A stretch of DNA of 64,000 nucleotides. Source: Platycnemis pennipes. Taxonomy: Eukaryota > Arthropoda > Insecta > Odonata > Platycnemididae. Position numbers and translations under genes: made by a program. The DNA lies in NCBI GenBank assembly GCA_933228895.1, contig OW121856.1, positions 114,737,163 to 114,801,162 of the forward strand, written 5' to 3'. Shown piece after piece: positions 1-10,494 of the stretch. The notes beneath the pieces are model-generated. The model was not told the origin of the DNA and did no database searches. It saw nothing but the letters and a program-made list of their open reading frames with translations. Every line of letters begins with the position of its first letter. Position 1 is the stretch's first letter.

Positions 1-145
1 AACAAAAATTGACACTACGGCCTCTGCTAATCGGTTTTCACCGATTTTTATACAATAATTCATACCGAAATAAAAAATCCAGATTCTGAGGTGTGTTCTC
101 AAAACAGCTTCCTATTCACTAAATTCACTATTTCCGCTGTTTTAA
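1..145 (+). repeat. Representative satellite monomer (ACCG class)
   Basis: First complete unit, with the phase set arbitrarily at the window edge. It is 145 bp. It carries the ATCGGT/ACCGAT dyad at 30-45, the class-specific CATACCG site near 61-67, the A-rich stretch near 68-77, and the 12-bp palindrome at 138-149, which crosses into the next unit. Its class also shows CTTCCTATTCAC near 109-120 and is followed by ATTGTCAATAAGTCC at the start of the next unit. Monomers of this class mark one position in each higher-order repeat and recur, for example, near 3,980, 6,885, 14,283, 16,022, 18,486 and 19,937. Confidence 0.93.
30..45. repeat. Dyad 1: 6-bp arms, 4-bp loop (one example, present in most monomers)
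   Basis: Seen: ATCGGT, then TTTC, then ACCGAT. The arms are perfect reverse complements. In monomers reading CTAATCGG, as here, a flanking A/T pair extends the stem to 7 bp. Common variants are ATTGGT on the left (one G-T wobble), ATCGGA (terminal mismatch) and ATCAGT (internal mismatch). Each arm contains a CpG. Inference: it could be a binding site for a dimeric protein, a short hairpin in a transcript, or simply ancestral sequence. It is not a CENP-B box, because it lacks the TTCG....A..CGGG pattern. Confidence 0.85.
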
Positions 146-149
146 AACA
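138..149. repeat. Dyad 2: perfect 12-bp palindrome TGTTTTAAAACA (one example)
   Basis: Seen: TGTTTTAAAACA is its own reverse complement and occurs in the majority of monomers, just after TTTCCGC. Class variants keep a shorter palindrome, such as GTTTTAAAAC in the CAG class and TTTTAAAA in the CTATTTTAAAAC class. The class with CTATTTTGAAAC has lost it. The AT-rich core is a plausible flexible or bent segment at the monomer junction. Any function is inference. Confidence 0.85.
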
Positions 150-672
150 AAAATTGTCAATAAGTCCTCTGCTCATCGGTTTTCACCGATTATCACACAA
201 TAATTCATAGCGAAATAAAAAATCCAGATTCTGAGGTGTGTTCTCAAAACACCATCCTTCTCACTAAATTCACTATTTCCGCTGTTTTAAAACAAAAATT
301 GACACTACGGCCTCTGCTCATCGGTTTTCACCGATTTTTATACAATAATTCATAGCGAAATAAAAAATCCTGATTCTTAGGTGTGTTCTCAAATTAGCTT
401 CCTTCTCACTAAATTCATTACTTCCGCTTTTTTAAAACAAAAATTGACACTACGGCCTCTGCGCATCAGTTTTCACCGATTTTTATAGAATAATTCATAG
501 CGAAATAAAAAATCCAGATTCTGAGGTGTGTTCTCAAAACAGTTTCCTTCTCACTAAATTCACTACTTCACCTGTTTTAAAACAAAAATTGACACTAAGG
601 CCCCTACTAATCGGTTTTCACCGATTTTTATAGAATAATTGATGGCAAAATAAAAAATCCAGATTCTGAAGT

Positions 673-687
673 GTGTTTTCAAAACAC
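673..687. repeat. Dyad 3: 7-bp arms around one base, only in the GAAGTG monomer class
   Basis: Seen: GTGTTTT, C, AAAACAC, a perfect inverted repeat of 15 bases. It is found in monomers with the GAAGTGTGTTTTCAAAACACC version of the middle block, which also carry ATTGTCACAAAATTCAATATTGCC. Most other classes read GTGTTCTCAAAACAGC, where the symmetry is broken. Copies recur once per higher-order repeat, for example near 2,267, 4,733 and 13,734. One copy near 17,650 has lost 2 bp inside the dyad. Confidence 0.8.
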
Positions 688-1535
688 CATCATTGTCACA
701 AAATTCAATATTGCCGCTATTTTGAAACAAAAATTGACACTAAGACATCTGCTCATCGGTTTTCACCGATTTTTATACAATAATTCATAGCGAAATAAAA
801 AATCCAGATTCTGAGGTGTGTTCTCAAAACAGCTCCCTTCTCACTTAATTCTCTATTTCCGCTATTTTAAAACAAAAATTGACACTAAGGCTTCTGCTCA
901 TCGGATTTCACCGATTTTTATACAATAATTCATGGCAAAATAAAAAATCCAGATTCTGAGGTGTGTTCTCAAAACAGCTTCCTTCTCACTAAATTCACTA
1001 TTTCCGCTGTTTTAAAACAAGAATTGACACTAAGGCCTCTGCTCATCGGATTTCACCGATTTTTATACAATAATTCATGGCAAAATAAAAAATCCAGATT
1101 CTGAGGTGTGTTCTCAAAACAGCTTCCTTCTCACTAAAATCACTATTTCCTCTGTTTTAAAACAAAAATTGACACTACGGCCTCTGCTAATCGGTTTTTA
1201 CCGATTTTTATACAATAATTCATACCGAAATAAAAAATCCAGATTCTGAGGTGTGTTCTCAAAACAGCTTCCTATTCACTAAATTCACTATTTCCGCTGT
1301 TTTAAAACAAAAATTGTCAATAAGTCCTCTGCTCATCGGTTTTCTTCGATTTTTACACAATAATTCATAGCGAAATAAAAAATCCAGATTCTGAGGTGTG
1401 TTCTCAAAACACCATCCTTCTCACTAAATTCACTATTTCCGCTGTTTTAAAACAAGAATTGACACTACGGCCTCTGCTCATCGGTTTTCACCGATTTTTA
1501 TACAAAAATTCATAGCGAAATAAAAAATCCAGATT

Positions 1536-1610
1536 TTAAGGTGTGTTCTAAAAATCAGCTTCCTTCCCACCAAATTTACTGTATCCGCTTTAAAAAAAAA
1601 AAATGACACT
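1536..1610 (+). repeat. Degenerate monomer section with a long A run
   Basis: Seen: this class reads AGATTTTAAGGTGTGTTCTAAAAATCAGC, then CTTCCC and TTTACTGTATCCGC, and replaces the usual TTTTAAAACAAAAATTGACAC junction with an uninterrupted A run directly before TGACAC. The run is 12 A here and near 2,752, 5,655, 12,911 and 23,206, but 11 near 20,290, 30,605, 31,750, 48,005 and 49,150, about 10 near 42,062 and about 9 near 44,524. This fits replication slippage in a homopolymer. The palindrome (dyad 2) is destroyed in these copies. Confidence 0.75.
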
Positions 1611-3217
1611 AAGGCCTCTGCTCATCGGTTTTCACCGATTTTTATACAATAATTCATAGCGAAATAAAAAATCCTGATTCTGAGTTGTGTTCTCAAACCA
1701 GCTTGCTTCTCACTTATATCACTATTTCCGCTGTTTTAAAACAAAAATTGACACTACGGCCTCTGCTCATCGGTTTTCACCGATTTTTATACAATAATTC
1801 ATAGCGAAATAAAAAATCCTGATTCTGAGGTGTGTTCTCAAATTAGCTTCCTTCTCACTAAATTCATTACTTCCGCTGTTTTAAAACAAAAATTGACACT
1901 ACGGCCTCTGCTCATCGGTTTTCACCGATTTTTATAGAATAATTCATAGCGAAATAAAAAATCCAGATTCTGAGGTGTGTTCTCAAAACAGCTTTCTTCT
2001 CACTAAATTCACTACTTCACCTGTTTTAAAACAAAAATTGACACTAAGGCCCCTACTAATCGGTTTTCACCGACTTTTATACAATAATTCATAGCGTAAT
2101 AAAACATCCAAATTCTAAGGTGTGTTCTCAAAACAGCTTCCTTCTCGCTTATTTCACTGTTTCCGTTGTTTTAAAACAAAAAAACACACTAAGGCCTCTG
2201 CTCATTGGTTTTCACCGATTTTTATACAATAATTCATGGCAAAATAAAAAATCCAGATTCTGAAGTGTGTTTTCAAAACACCATCATTGTCACAAAATTC
2301 AATATTGCCGCTATTTTGAAACAAAAATTGACACTAAGACATCTGCTCATCGGTTTTCACCGATTTTTATACAATAATTCATAGCGAAATAAAAAATCCA
2401 GATTCTGAGGTGTGTTCTCAAAACAGCTCCCTTCTCACTAAATTCGCTATTTCCGCTATTTTAAAACAAAAATTGACACTAAGGCTTCTGCTCATCGGAT
2501 TTCACCGATTTTTACACAATAATTCATAGCGAAATAAAAAATCCAGATTCTGAGGTGTGTTCTCAAAACACCATCCTTCTCACTAAATTCACTATTTCCG
2601 CTGTTTTAAAACAAGAATTGACACTACGGCCTCTGCTCATCGGTTTTCACCGATTTTTATACAAAAATTCATAGCGAAATAAAAAATCCAGATTTTAAGG
2701 TGTGTTCTAAAAATCAGCTTCCTTCCCACTAAATTTACTGTATCCGCTGTTAAAAAAAAAAAATGACACTAAGGCCTCTGCTCATTGGTATTCACCGATT
2801 TTTATACAATAATTCATAGCGATATAAAAAACCCAGATTATGAGGTGTGTTCTCAAAACAGCTTCCTTCTCACTAAACTCACTTTTTCCGCTGTTTTAAA
2901 ACTAAACTTGAACTAAGGCCCCTGCTCATCGGTTTTCACCGATTATTATACAATAATTCATAGCAAAATAAAAAATCCAGATTCTGAGGTGTGTTCTCAA
3001 AACACCTTCCTTCTCACTAAAATCACTATTTTCGCTGTTTTAAAACAAGAATTGACGCTAAGGCCTCTGCTTATCGGTTTTCACCGATTTTTATACAATA
3101 ATTCATAGCGAAATAAAAAACCCAGATTCTGAGGTGTGTACTCAAAACACCTTCCTTCTCACTAAATTCACTATTTCCGCTGTTTTAAAACAAAAATTGA
3201 CACCAAGGCTTCTGCCC

Positions 3218-3233
3218 ATTGGTTTTCACCAAT
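3218..3233. repeat. Dyad 1 with paired changes in both arms
   Basis: Seen: here the left arm is ATTGGT and the right arm is ACCAAT, so the C-to-T change on the left is matched by G-to-A on the right and the 6-bp pairing is perfect again. The same form occurs at 6,122-6,137, 13,378-13,393, 23,673-23,688, 32,230-32,245 and 49,629-49,644. These are copies of one monomer lineage, so they count as one event and not as six independent ones. A close relative near 38,755, 47,600 and 56,448 has only the left change. Confidence 0.8.
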
Positions 3234-3300
3234 TTTTATAGAATAATTCATAGCGAAATAAAAAATCCAGATTCTGAGGTGTGTTCTCAGAACACCTTCC

Positions 3301-3449
3301 TTCTAACTAAATTCACTATTTCCGCTGTTTTTAATCAGAAATTGACACTAAGGCCGGTTTCTGCTCATCGGTTTTCACCCATTTTTATAGAATAATTCAT
3401 AGCGAAATAAAAAATCCAGATTCTGAGGTGTGTTCTCAAAACAGCTTCC
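3301..3449 (+). repeat. 149-bp variant monomer with 4-bp insertion (GGCCGGTTTCTGC)
   Basis: Boundaries are approximate. This monomer reads TTTTTAATCAGAAATTG in place of the standard TTTTAAAACAAAAATTG, and AAGGCCGGTTTCTGC in place of AAGGCCTCTGC, adding 4 bp. It also shows CTTCTAACTAAATTC upstream. It is a useful tag. The GGCCGG string recurs near 6,257, 13,512, 23,810, 32,364, 38,889, 46,424, 47,733, 49,765, 50,926, 56,580 and 58,759, following the larger duplications. Confidence 0.8.
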
Positions 3450-5113
3450 TTCTCACTAAATTCACTACTTCACCTGTTTTAAAACAAAAATTGACACTAA
3501 GGCCCCTTCTAATCGGTTTTCACCGATTTTTATACAATAATTCATGGCAAAATAAAAAATCCAGATTCTGAAGTGTGTTTTCAAAACACCATCATTGTCA
3601 CAAAATTCAATATTGCCGCTATTTTGAAACAAAAATTGACACTAAGGCTTCTGCTCATCGGATTTCACCGATTTTTATACAATAATTCATGGCAAAATAA
3701 AAAATCCAGATTCTGAGGTGTGTTCTCAAAACAGCTTCCTACTCACTAAATTCACTATTTCCGCTGTTTTAAAACAAGAATTGACACTAAGGCCTCTGCT
3801 CATCGGATTTCACCGATTTTTATACAATAATTCATGGCAAAATAAAAAATCCAGATTCTGAGGTGTGTTCTCAAAACAGCTTCCTTCTCACTAAAATCAC
3901 TATTTCCTCTGTTTTAAAACAAAAATTGACACTACGGCCTCTGCTAATCGGTTTTCACCGATTTTTATACAATAATTCATACCGAAATAAAAAATCCAGA
4001 TTCTGAGGTGTGTTCTCAAAACAGCTTCCTATTCACTAAATTCACTATTTCCGCTGTTTTAAAACAAAAATTGTCAATAAGTCCTCTGCTCATCGGTTTT
4101 CACCGATTATCACACAATAATTCATAGCGAAATAAAAAATCCAGATTCTGAGGTGTGTTCTCAAAACACCATCCTTCTCACTAAATTCACTATTTCCGCT
4201 GTTTTAAAACAAAAATTGACACTACGGCCTCTGCTCATCGGTTTTCACCGATTTTTATACAATAATTCATAGCGAAATAAAAAATCCTGATTCTTAGGTG
4301 TGTTCTCAAATTAGCTTCCTTCTCACTAAATTCATTACTTCCGCTTTTTTAAAACAAAAATTGACACTACGGCCTCTGCGCATCAGTTTTCACCGATTTT
4401 TATAGAATAATTCATAGCGAAATAAAAAATCCAGATTCTGAGGTGTGTTCTCAAAACAGTTTCCTTCTCACTAAATTCACTACTTCACCTGTTTTAAAAC
4501 AAAAATTGACACTAAGGCCCCTACTAATCGGTTTTCACCGACTTTTATACAATAATTCATAGCGAAATAAAAAATCCAGATTCTAAGGTGTGTTCTCAAA
4601 ACAGCTTCCTTCTCGCTTATTTCACTGTTTCCGCTGTTTTAAAACAAAAATTGACACTAAGGCCTCTGCTCATTGGTTTTCACCGATTTTTATACAATAA
4701 TTCATGGCAAAATAAAAAATCCAGATTCTGAAGTGTGTTTTCAAAACACCTTCATTGTCACAAAATTCAATATTGCCGCTATTTTGAAACAAGAATTGAC
4801 ATTAAGACTTCTGCTCATCGGTTTTCACCGATTTTTATACAATAATTCATAGCGAAATAAAAAATCCAGATTCTGAGGTGTGTTCTCAAAACAGCTCCCT
4901 TCTCACTAAATTCACTATTTCCGCTATTTTAAAACAAAAATTGACACTAAGGCTTCTGCTCATCGGATTTCACCGATTTTTATACAATAATTCATGGCAA
5001 AATAAAAAATCCAGATTCTGAGGTGTGTTCTCAAAAAAGGTTCCTTCTCACTAAATTCACTATTTCCGCAGTTTTAAAACAAGAATTGACACTAAGGCCT
5101 CTGCTCATCGGAT

Positions 5114-8040
5114 TTCACCGATTTTTATACAATAATTCATGGCAAAATAAAAAATCCAGATTCTGAAGTGTGTTTTCAAAACACCATCATTGTCACAAAA
5201 TTCAATATTGCCGCTATTTTGAAACAAAAATTGACACTAAGACATCTGCTCATCGGTTTTCACCGATTTTTATACAATAATTCATAGCGAAATAAAAAAT
5301 CCAGATTCTGAGGTGTGTTCTCAAAACACCATCCTTCTCACTAAATTCGCTATTTCCGCTATTTTAAAACAAAAATTGACACTAAGGCTTCTGCTCATCG
5401 GATTTCACCGATTTTTACACAATAATTCATAGCGAAATAAAAAATCCAGATTCTGAGGTGTGTTCTCAAAACACCATCCTTCTCACTAAATTCACTATTT
5501 CCGCTGTTTTAAAACAAGAATTGACACTACGGCCTCTGCTCATCGGTTTTCACCGATTTTTATACAAAAATTCATAGCGAAATAAAAAATCCAGATTTTA
5601 AGGTGTGTTCTAAAAATCAGCTTCCTTCCCACTAAATTTACTGTATCCGCTGTTAAAAAAAAAAAATGACACTAAGGCCTCTGCTCATTGGTATTCACCG
5701 ATTTTTATACAATAATTCATAGCGATATAAAAAACCCAGATTATGAGGTGTGTTCTCAAAACAGCTTCCTTCTCACTAAACTCACTTTTTCCGCTGTTTT
5801 AAAACTAAACTTGACACTAAGGCCCCTGCTCATCGGTTTTCACCGATTATTATACAATAATTCATAGCAAAATAAAAAATCCAGATTCTGAGGTGTGTTC
5901 TCAAAACACCTTCCTTCTCACTAAAATCACTATTTTCGCTGTTTTAAAACAAGAATTGACGCTAAGGCCTCTGCTTATCGGTTTTCACCGATTTTTATAC
6001 AATAATTCATAGCGAAATAAAAAACCCAGATTCTGAGGTGTGTACTCAAAACACCTTCCTTCTCACTAAATTCACTATTTCCGCTGTTTTAAAACAAAAA
6101 TTGACACCAAGGCTTCTGCCCATTGGTTTTCACCAATTTTTATAGAATAATTCATAGCGAAATAAAAAATCCAGATTCTGAGGTGTGTTCTCAGAACACC
6201 TTCCTTCTAACTAAATTCACTATTTCCGCTGTTTTTAATCAGAAATTGACACTAAGGCCGGTTTCTGCTCATCGGTTTTCACCCATTTTTATAGAATAAT
6301 TCATAGCGAAATAAAAAATCCAGATTCTGAGGTGTGTTCTCAAAACAGCTTCCTTCTCACTAAATTCACTACTTCACCTGTTTTAAAACAAAAATTGACA
6401 CTAAGGCCCCTTCTAATCGGTTTTCACCGATTTTTATACAATAATTCATGGCAAAATAAAAAATCCAGATTCTGAAGTGTGTTTTCAAAACACCATCATT
6501 GTCACAAAATTCAATATTGCCGCTATTTTGAAACAAAAATTGACACTAAGACATCTGCTCATCGGTTTTCACCGATTTTTATACAATAATTCATAGCGAA
6601 ATAAAAAATCCAGATTCTGAGGTGTGTTCTCAAAACAGCTTCCTACTCACTAAATTCACTATTTCCGCTGTTTTAAAACAAGAATTGACACTAAGGCCTC
6701 TGCTCATCGGATTTCACCGATTTTTATACAATAATTCATGGCAAAATAAAAAATCCAGATTCTGAGGTGTGTTCTCAAAACAGCTTCCTTCTCACTAAAA
6801 TCACTATTTCCTCTGTTTTAAAACAAAAATTGACACTACGGCCTCTGCTAATCGGTTTTCACCGATTTTTATACAATAATTCATACCGAAATAAAAAATC
6901 CAGATTCTGAGGTCAGTTCTCAAAACAGCTTCCTATTCACTAAATTCACTATTTCCGCTGTTTTAAAACAAAAATTGTCAATAAGTCCTCTGCTCATCGG
7001 TTTTCACCGATTATCACACAATAATTCATAGCGAAATAAAAAATCCAGATTCTGAGGTGTGTTCTCAAAACACCATCCTTCTCACTAAATTCACTATTTC
7101 CGCTGTTTTAAAACAAAAATTGACACTACGGCCTCTGCTCATCGGTTTTCACCGATTTTTATACAATAATTCATAGCGAAATAAAAAATCCTGATTCTTA
7201 GGTGTGTTCTCAAATTAGCTTCCTTCTCACTAAATTCATTACTTCCGCTTTTTTAAAACAAAAATTGACACTACGGCCTCTGCGCATCAGTTTTCACCGA
7301 TTTTTATAGAATAATTCATAGCGAAATAAAAAATCCAGATTCTGAGGTGTGTTCTCAAAACAGTTTCCTTCTCACTAAATTCACTACTTCACCTGTTTTA
7401 AAACAAAAATTGACACTAAGGCCCCTACTAATCGGTTTTCACCGACTTTTATACAATAATTCATAGCGAAATAAAAAATCCAGATTCTAAGGTGTGTTCT
7501 CAAAACAGCTTCCTTCTCGCTTATTTCACTGTTTCCGCTGTTTTAAAACAAAAATTGACACTAAGGCCTCTGCTCATTGGTTTTCACCGATTTTTATACA
7601 ATAATTCATGGCAAAATAAAAAATCCAGATTCTGAAGTGTGTTTTCAAAACACCTTCATTGTCACAAAATTCAATATTGCCGCTATTTTGAAACAAGAAT
7701 TGACATTAAGACTTCTGCTCATCGGTTTTCACCGATTTTTATACAATAATTCATAGCGAAATAAAAAATCCAGATTCTGAGGTGTGTTCTCAAAACAGCT
7801 CCCTTCTCACTAAATTCACTATTTCCGCTATTTTAAAACAAAAATTGACACTAAGGCTTCTGCTCATCGGATTTCACCGATTTTTATACAATAATTCATG
7901 GCAAAATAAAAAATCCAGATTCTGAGGTGTGTTCTCAAAAAAGGTTCCTTCTCACTAAATTCACTATTTCCGCAGTTTTAAAACAAGAATTGACACTAAG
8001 GCCTCTGCTCATCGGATTTCACCGATTTTTATACAATAAT
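5114..8040 (+). repeat. 2.9-kb higher-order block, copy 2
   Basis: Direct tandem neighbour of copy 1. Matching ends near 8,045, where this copy reads CATAGCG and the corresponding part of copy 1 (near 5,141) reads CATGGCA. A private variant is GAGGTCAGTT at about 6,909-6,918, where other monomers read GAGGTGTGTT. The same block, or a large part of it, returns about 7,255 bp downstream (GGCCGG at 13,512), so it was also used as a source for the larger repeats. Confidence 0.85.
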
Positions 8041-10494
8041 TCATAGCGAAATAAAAAATCCACATTCTGAGGTGTGTTCTCAAAACAGCTCCCTTCTCAC
8101 TAAATTCACTATTTCCGCTATTTTAAAACAAAAATTGACACTAAGGCTTCTGCTCATCGGATATCACCGATTTTTATACAATAATTCATGGCAAAATAAA
8201 AAATCCAGATTCTGAGGTGTGTTCTCAAAACAGCTTCCTTCTCACTAAATTCACTATTTCCGCAGTTTTAAAACAAGAATTGACACTAAGGCCTCTGCTC
8301 ATCGGATTTCACCGATTTTTATACAATAATTCATGGCAAAATAAAAAATCCAGATTCTGAGGTGTGTTCTCAAAACAGCTTCCTTCTCACTAAAATCACT
8401 ATTTCCTCTGTTTTAAAACAAAAATTGTCAATAAGTCCTCTGCTCATCGGTTTTCACCGATTTTTACACAATAATTCATAGCGAAATAAAAAATACAGAT
8501 TCTGAGGTGTGTTCTCAAAACACCATCCTTCTCACTAAATTCACTATTTCCGCTGTTTTAAAATAAGAATTGACACTAAGGCCTCTGCTCATCGGTTTTC
8601 ACCGATTTTTATACAATAATTCATAGCGAGATAAAAAACCCAGATTCTGAGGTGTGTTCTCAAAAACGTTTCCTTCTCACTAAATTCACTATTTCCGCTG
8701 TTTTAAAACAAAAATTGACACTACAGCCTCTGCTCATCGGTTTTCACCGATTTTTATACAATAATTCATAGCGAAATAAAAAATCCTGATTCTGAGGTGT
8801 GTTCTCAAATTAGCTTCCTTCTCACTAAATTCATTACTTCCGCTGTTTTAAAACAAAAATTGACACTACGGCCTCTGCTCATCGGTTTTCACCGATTTTT
8901 ATAGAATAATTCATAGCGAAATAAAAAATCCAGATTCTGAGGTGTGTTCTCAAAACAGCTTCCTTCTCACTAAATTCACTACTTCACCTGTTTTAAAACA
9001 AAAATTGACACTAAGACATCTGCTCATCGGTTTTCACCGATTTTTATACAATAATTCATAGCGAAAAAAAAAATCCAGATTCTGAGGTGTGTTCTCAAAA
9101 CAGTTCCCTTCTCACTAAATTCACTATTTCCGCTATTTTAAAACAAAAATTGACACTAAGGCTTCTGCTCATCGGATTTCACCGATTTTTATACAATAAT
9201 TCATGGCAAAATAAAAAATCCAGATTCTGAGGTGTGTTCTCAAAACAGCTTCCTTCTCACTAAATTCACTATTTCCGCTGTTTTAAAACAAAAATTGACA
9301 CTACGGCCACTGCACATCGGTTTTCACCGATTTTTATACAATAATTCATAGCGAAATAAAAAATCCAGATTCTGAGGTGTGTTCTCAAAACAGTTCCCTT
9401 CTCACTAAATTCACTATTTCCGCTATTTTAAAACAAAAATTGACACTAAGGCTTCTGCTCATCGGATTTCACCGATTTTTATACAATAATTCATGGCAAA
9501 AAAAAAAATCCAGATTCTGAGGTGTGTTCTCAAAACAGCTTCCTTCTCACTAAATTCACTATTTCCGCTGTTTTAAAACAAAAATTGACACTACGGCCAC
9601 TGCACATCGGTTTTCACCGATTTTTATACAATAATTCATAGCGAAATAAAAAATCCAGATTTTGAGGTGTGTTCTCAAAACAGATTTTTTCCCACTAAAT
9701 TCACTGTTTCCGCTGTTTTAAAACAAGAATTGAATCTAAGGCCTCTGCTCATCGGTTTTCACCGATTTCTATACAATAATTCAAAGAGAAATAAAAAATC
9801 CAGATTCTGATGTGTGTTCTCAAAACAGCTTCCTTGTCACAATATTCACTGTTTCCGCTGTTTTAAAACAAAAATCGACACTAAGGCCTCTGCTCATCGG
9901 TTTTCACTGATTTTTATACAATAATTCATAGCAAAATAAAAAATCCTGATTCTGAGTTGTGTTTTAAAACCAGCTTGCTTCTCACTAATTTCACTGTTTC
10001 CGCTGTTTTAAAACAAAAATTGACACTACGGCCTCTGCTCATCGGTTTTCACCGATTTTTATACAATAATTCATAGCGAAATAAAAAATCCTGATTCTGA
10101 GGTTTGTTCTCAACTTAGCTTCCTTCTCACAAAAAATTCATTACCTCCGCTGTTTTAAAACAAAAATTGACACTACGGCCTCTGCTCATCGGTTTTCACC
10201 GATTTTTATAGAATAATTCATAGCGAAATAAAAAATCCAGATTCTGAGGTGTGTTCTCAAAATAGCTTCCTTCTCACTAAATTCACTACTTCACCTGTTT
10301 TAAAACAAAAATTGACACTAAGGCCCCTACTAATCGGTTATCACCGTCTTTCATACAATAATTCATAGCGTAATAATACATCCAAATTCTAAGGTGTGTT
10401 CTCAAAACAGCTTCCTTCTCGCTTATTTCACTGTTTCCGCTGTTTTAAAACAAAAATTGACACTAAGGCCTCTGCTCATTGGTTTTCACCGTTT
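8041..10494 (+). repeat. Mixed satellite segment between larger duplications
   Basis: Standard monomers in the usual orientation, but the class order does not follow the neighbouring blocks for long. Part of 8,041-8,720 resembles the segment near 35,880-36,720. The stretch 9,780-10,490 has more private changes than most of the window, such as CAAAGAGAAATAAA near 9,780 and GGTTATCACCGTCTTTCATAC near 10,336. It contains the dimer duplication annotated separately. No gene or unique sequence is present. Confidence 0.7.
9015..9594 (+). repeat. Local duplication of a two-monomer (290-bp) unit
   Basis: The class with CAGTTCCCTTC (near 9,101 and 9,391) and its partner ending in CTACGGCCACTGCACATCGG (near 9,301 and 9,591) appear twice in a row at a 290-bp step. 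The rare GGCCACTGCACATCGG form is seen in both, supporting direct duplication of a dimer. Small differences lie in the A runs: GCGAAAAAAAAAATCC near 9,061 against GCGAAATAAAAAATCC near 9,351. Confidence 0.75.

Larger units (their letters stand above)
2211..5113 (+). repeat. 2.9-kb higher-order block, copy 1
   Basis: This segment matches the sequence about 2,904 bp further right, base for base over long stretches. The period is 20 monomers plus 4 bp. The extra 4 bp come from one 149-bp monomer carrying an additional GGTT after GGCC (GGCC at 3,353 and 6,257). The left edge lies near 2,211, where flanking sequence stops matching (CATTGGTT against CATCGGAT). Differences from copy 2 include a missing base near 2,910 and a class-switched patch near 3,640-3,700. 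Confidence 0.85.

Noticed and set aside
30..50. Rho-independent terminator (ATCGGT hairpin followed by TTTTT)
   Set aside because: The stem is only 6 bp with moderate GC, is repeated in most monomers, and terminates nothing. The setting is eukaryotic satellite DNA.
20..50. CENP-B box
   Set aside because: I looked for the TTCG....A..CGGG pattern on both strands of the consensus and common variants and did not find it. The CGG and CCG bases belong to the inverted repeat.
9..56. Bacterial-like promoter (TTGACA with TATACAAT)
   Set aside because: TTGACA and TATACAAT are both in the monomer, but about 35 bp apart rather than 16-18, and they recur hundreds of times in an array with no genes.
68..77. 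Polyadenylation signal AATAAA
   Set aside because: AATAAA occurs in most monomers as part of AAATAAAAAATCC. With no transcript unit here it is a chance property of the repeat.
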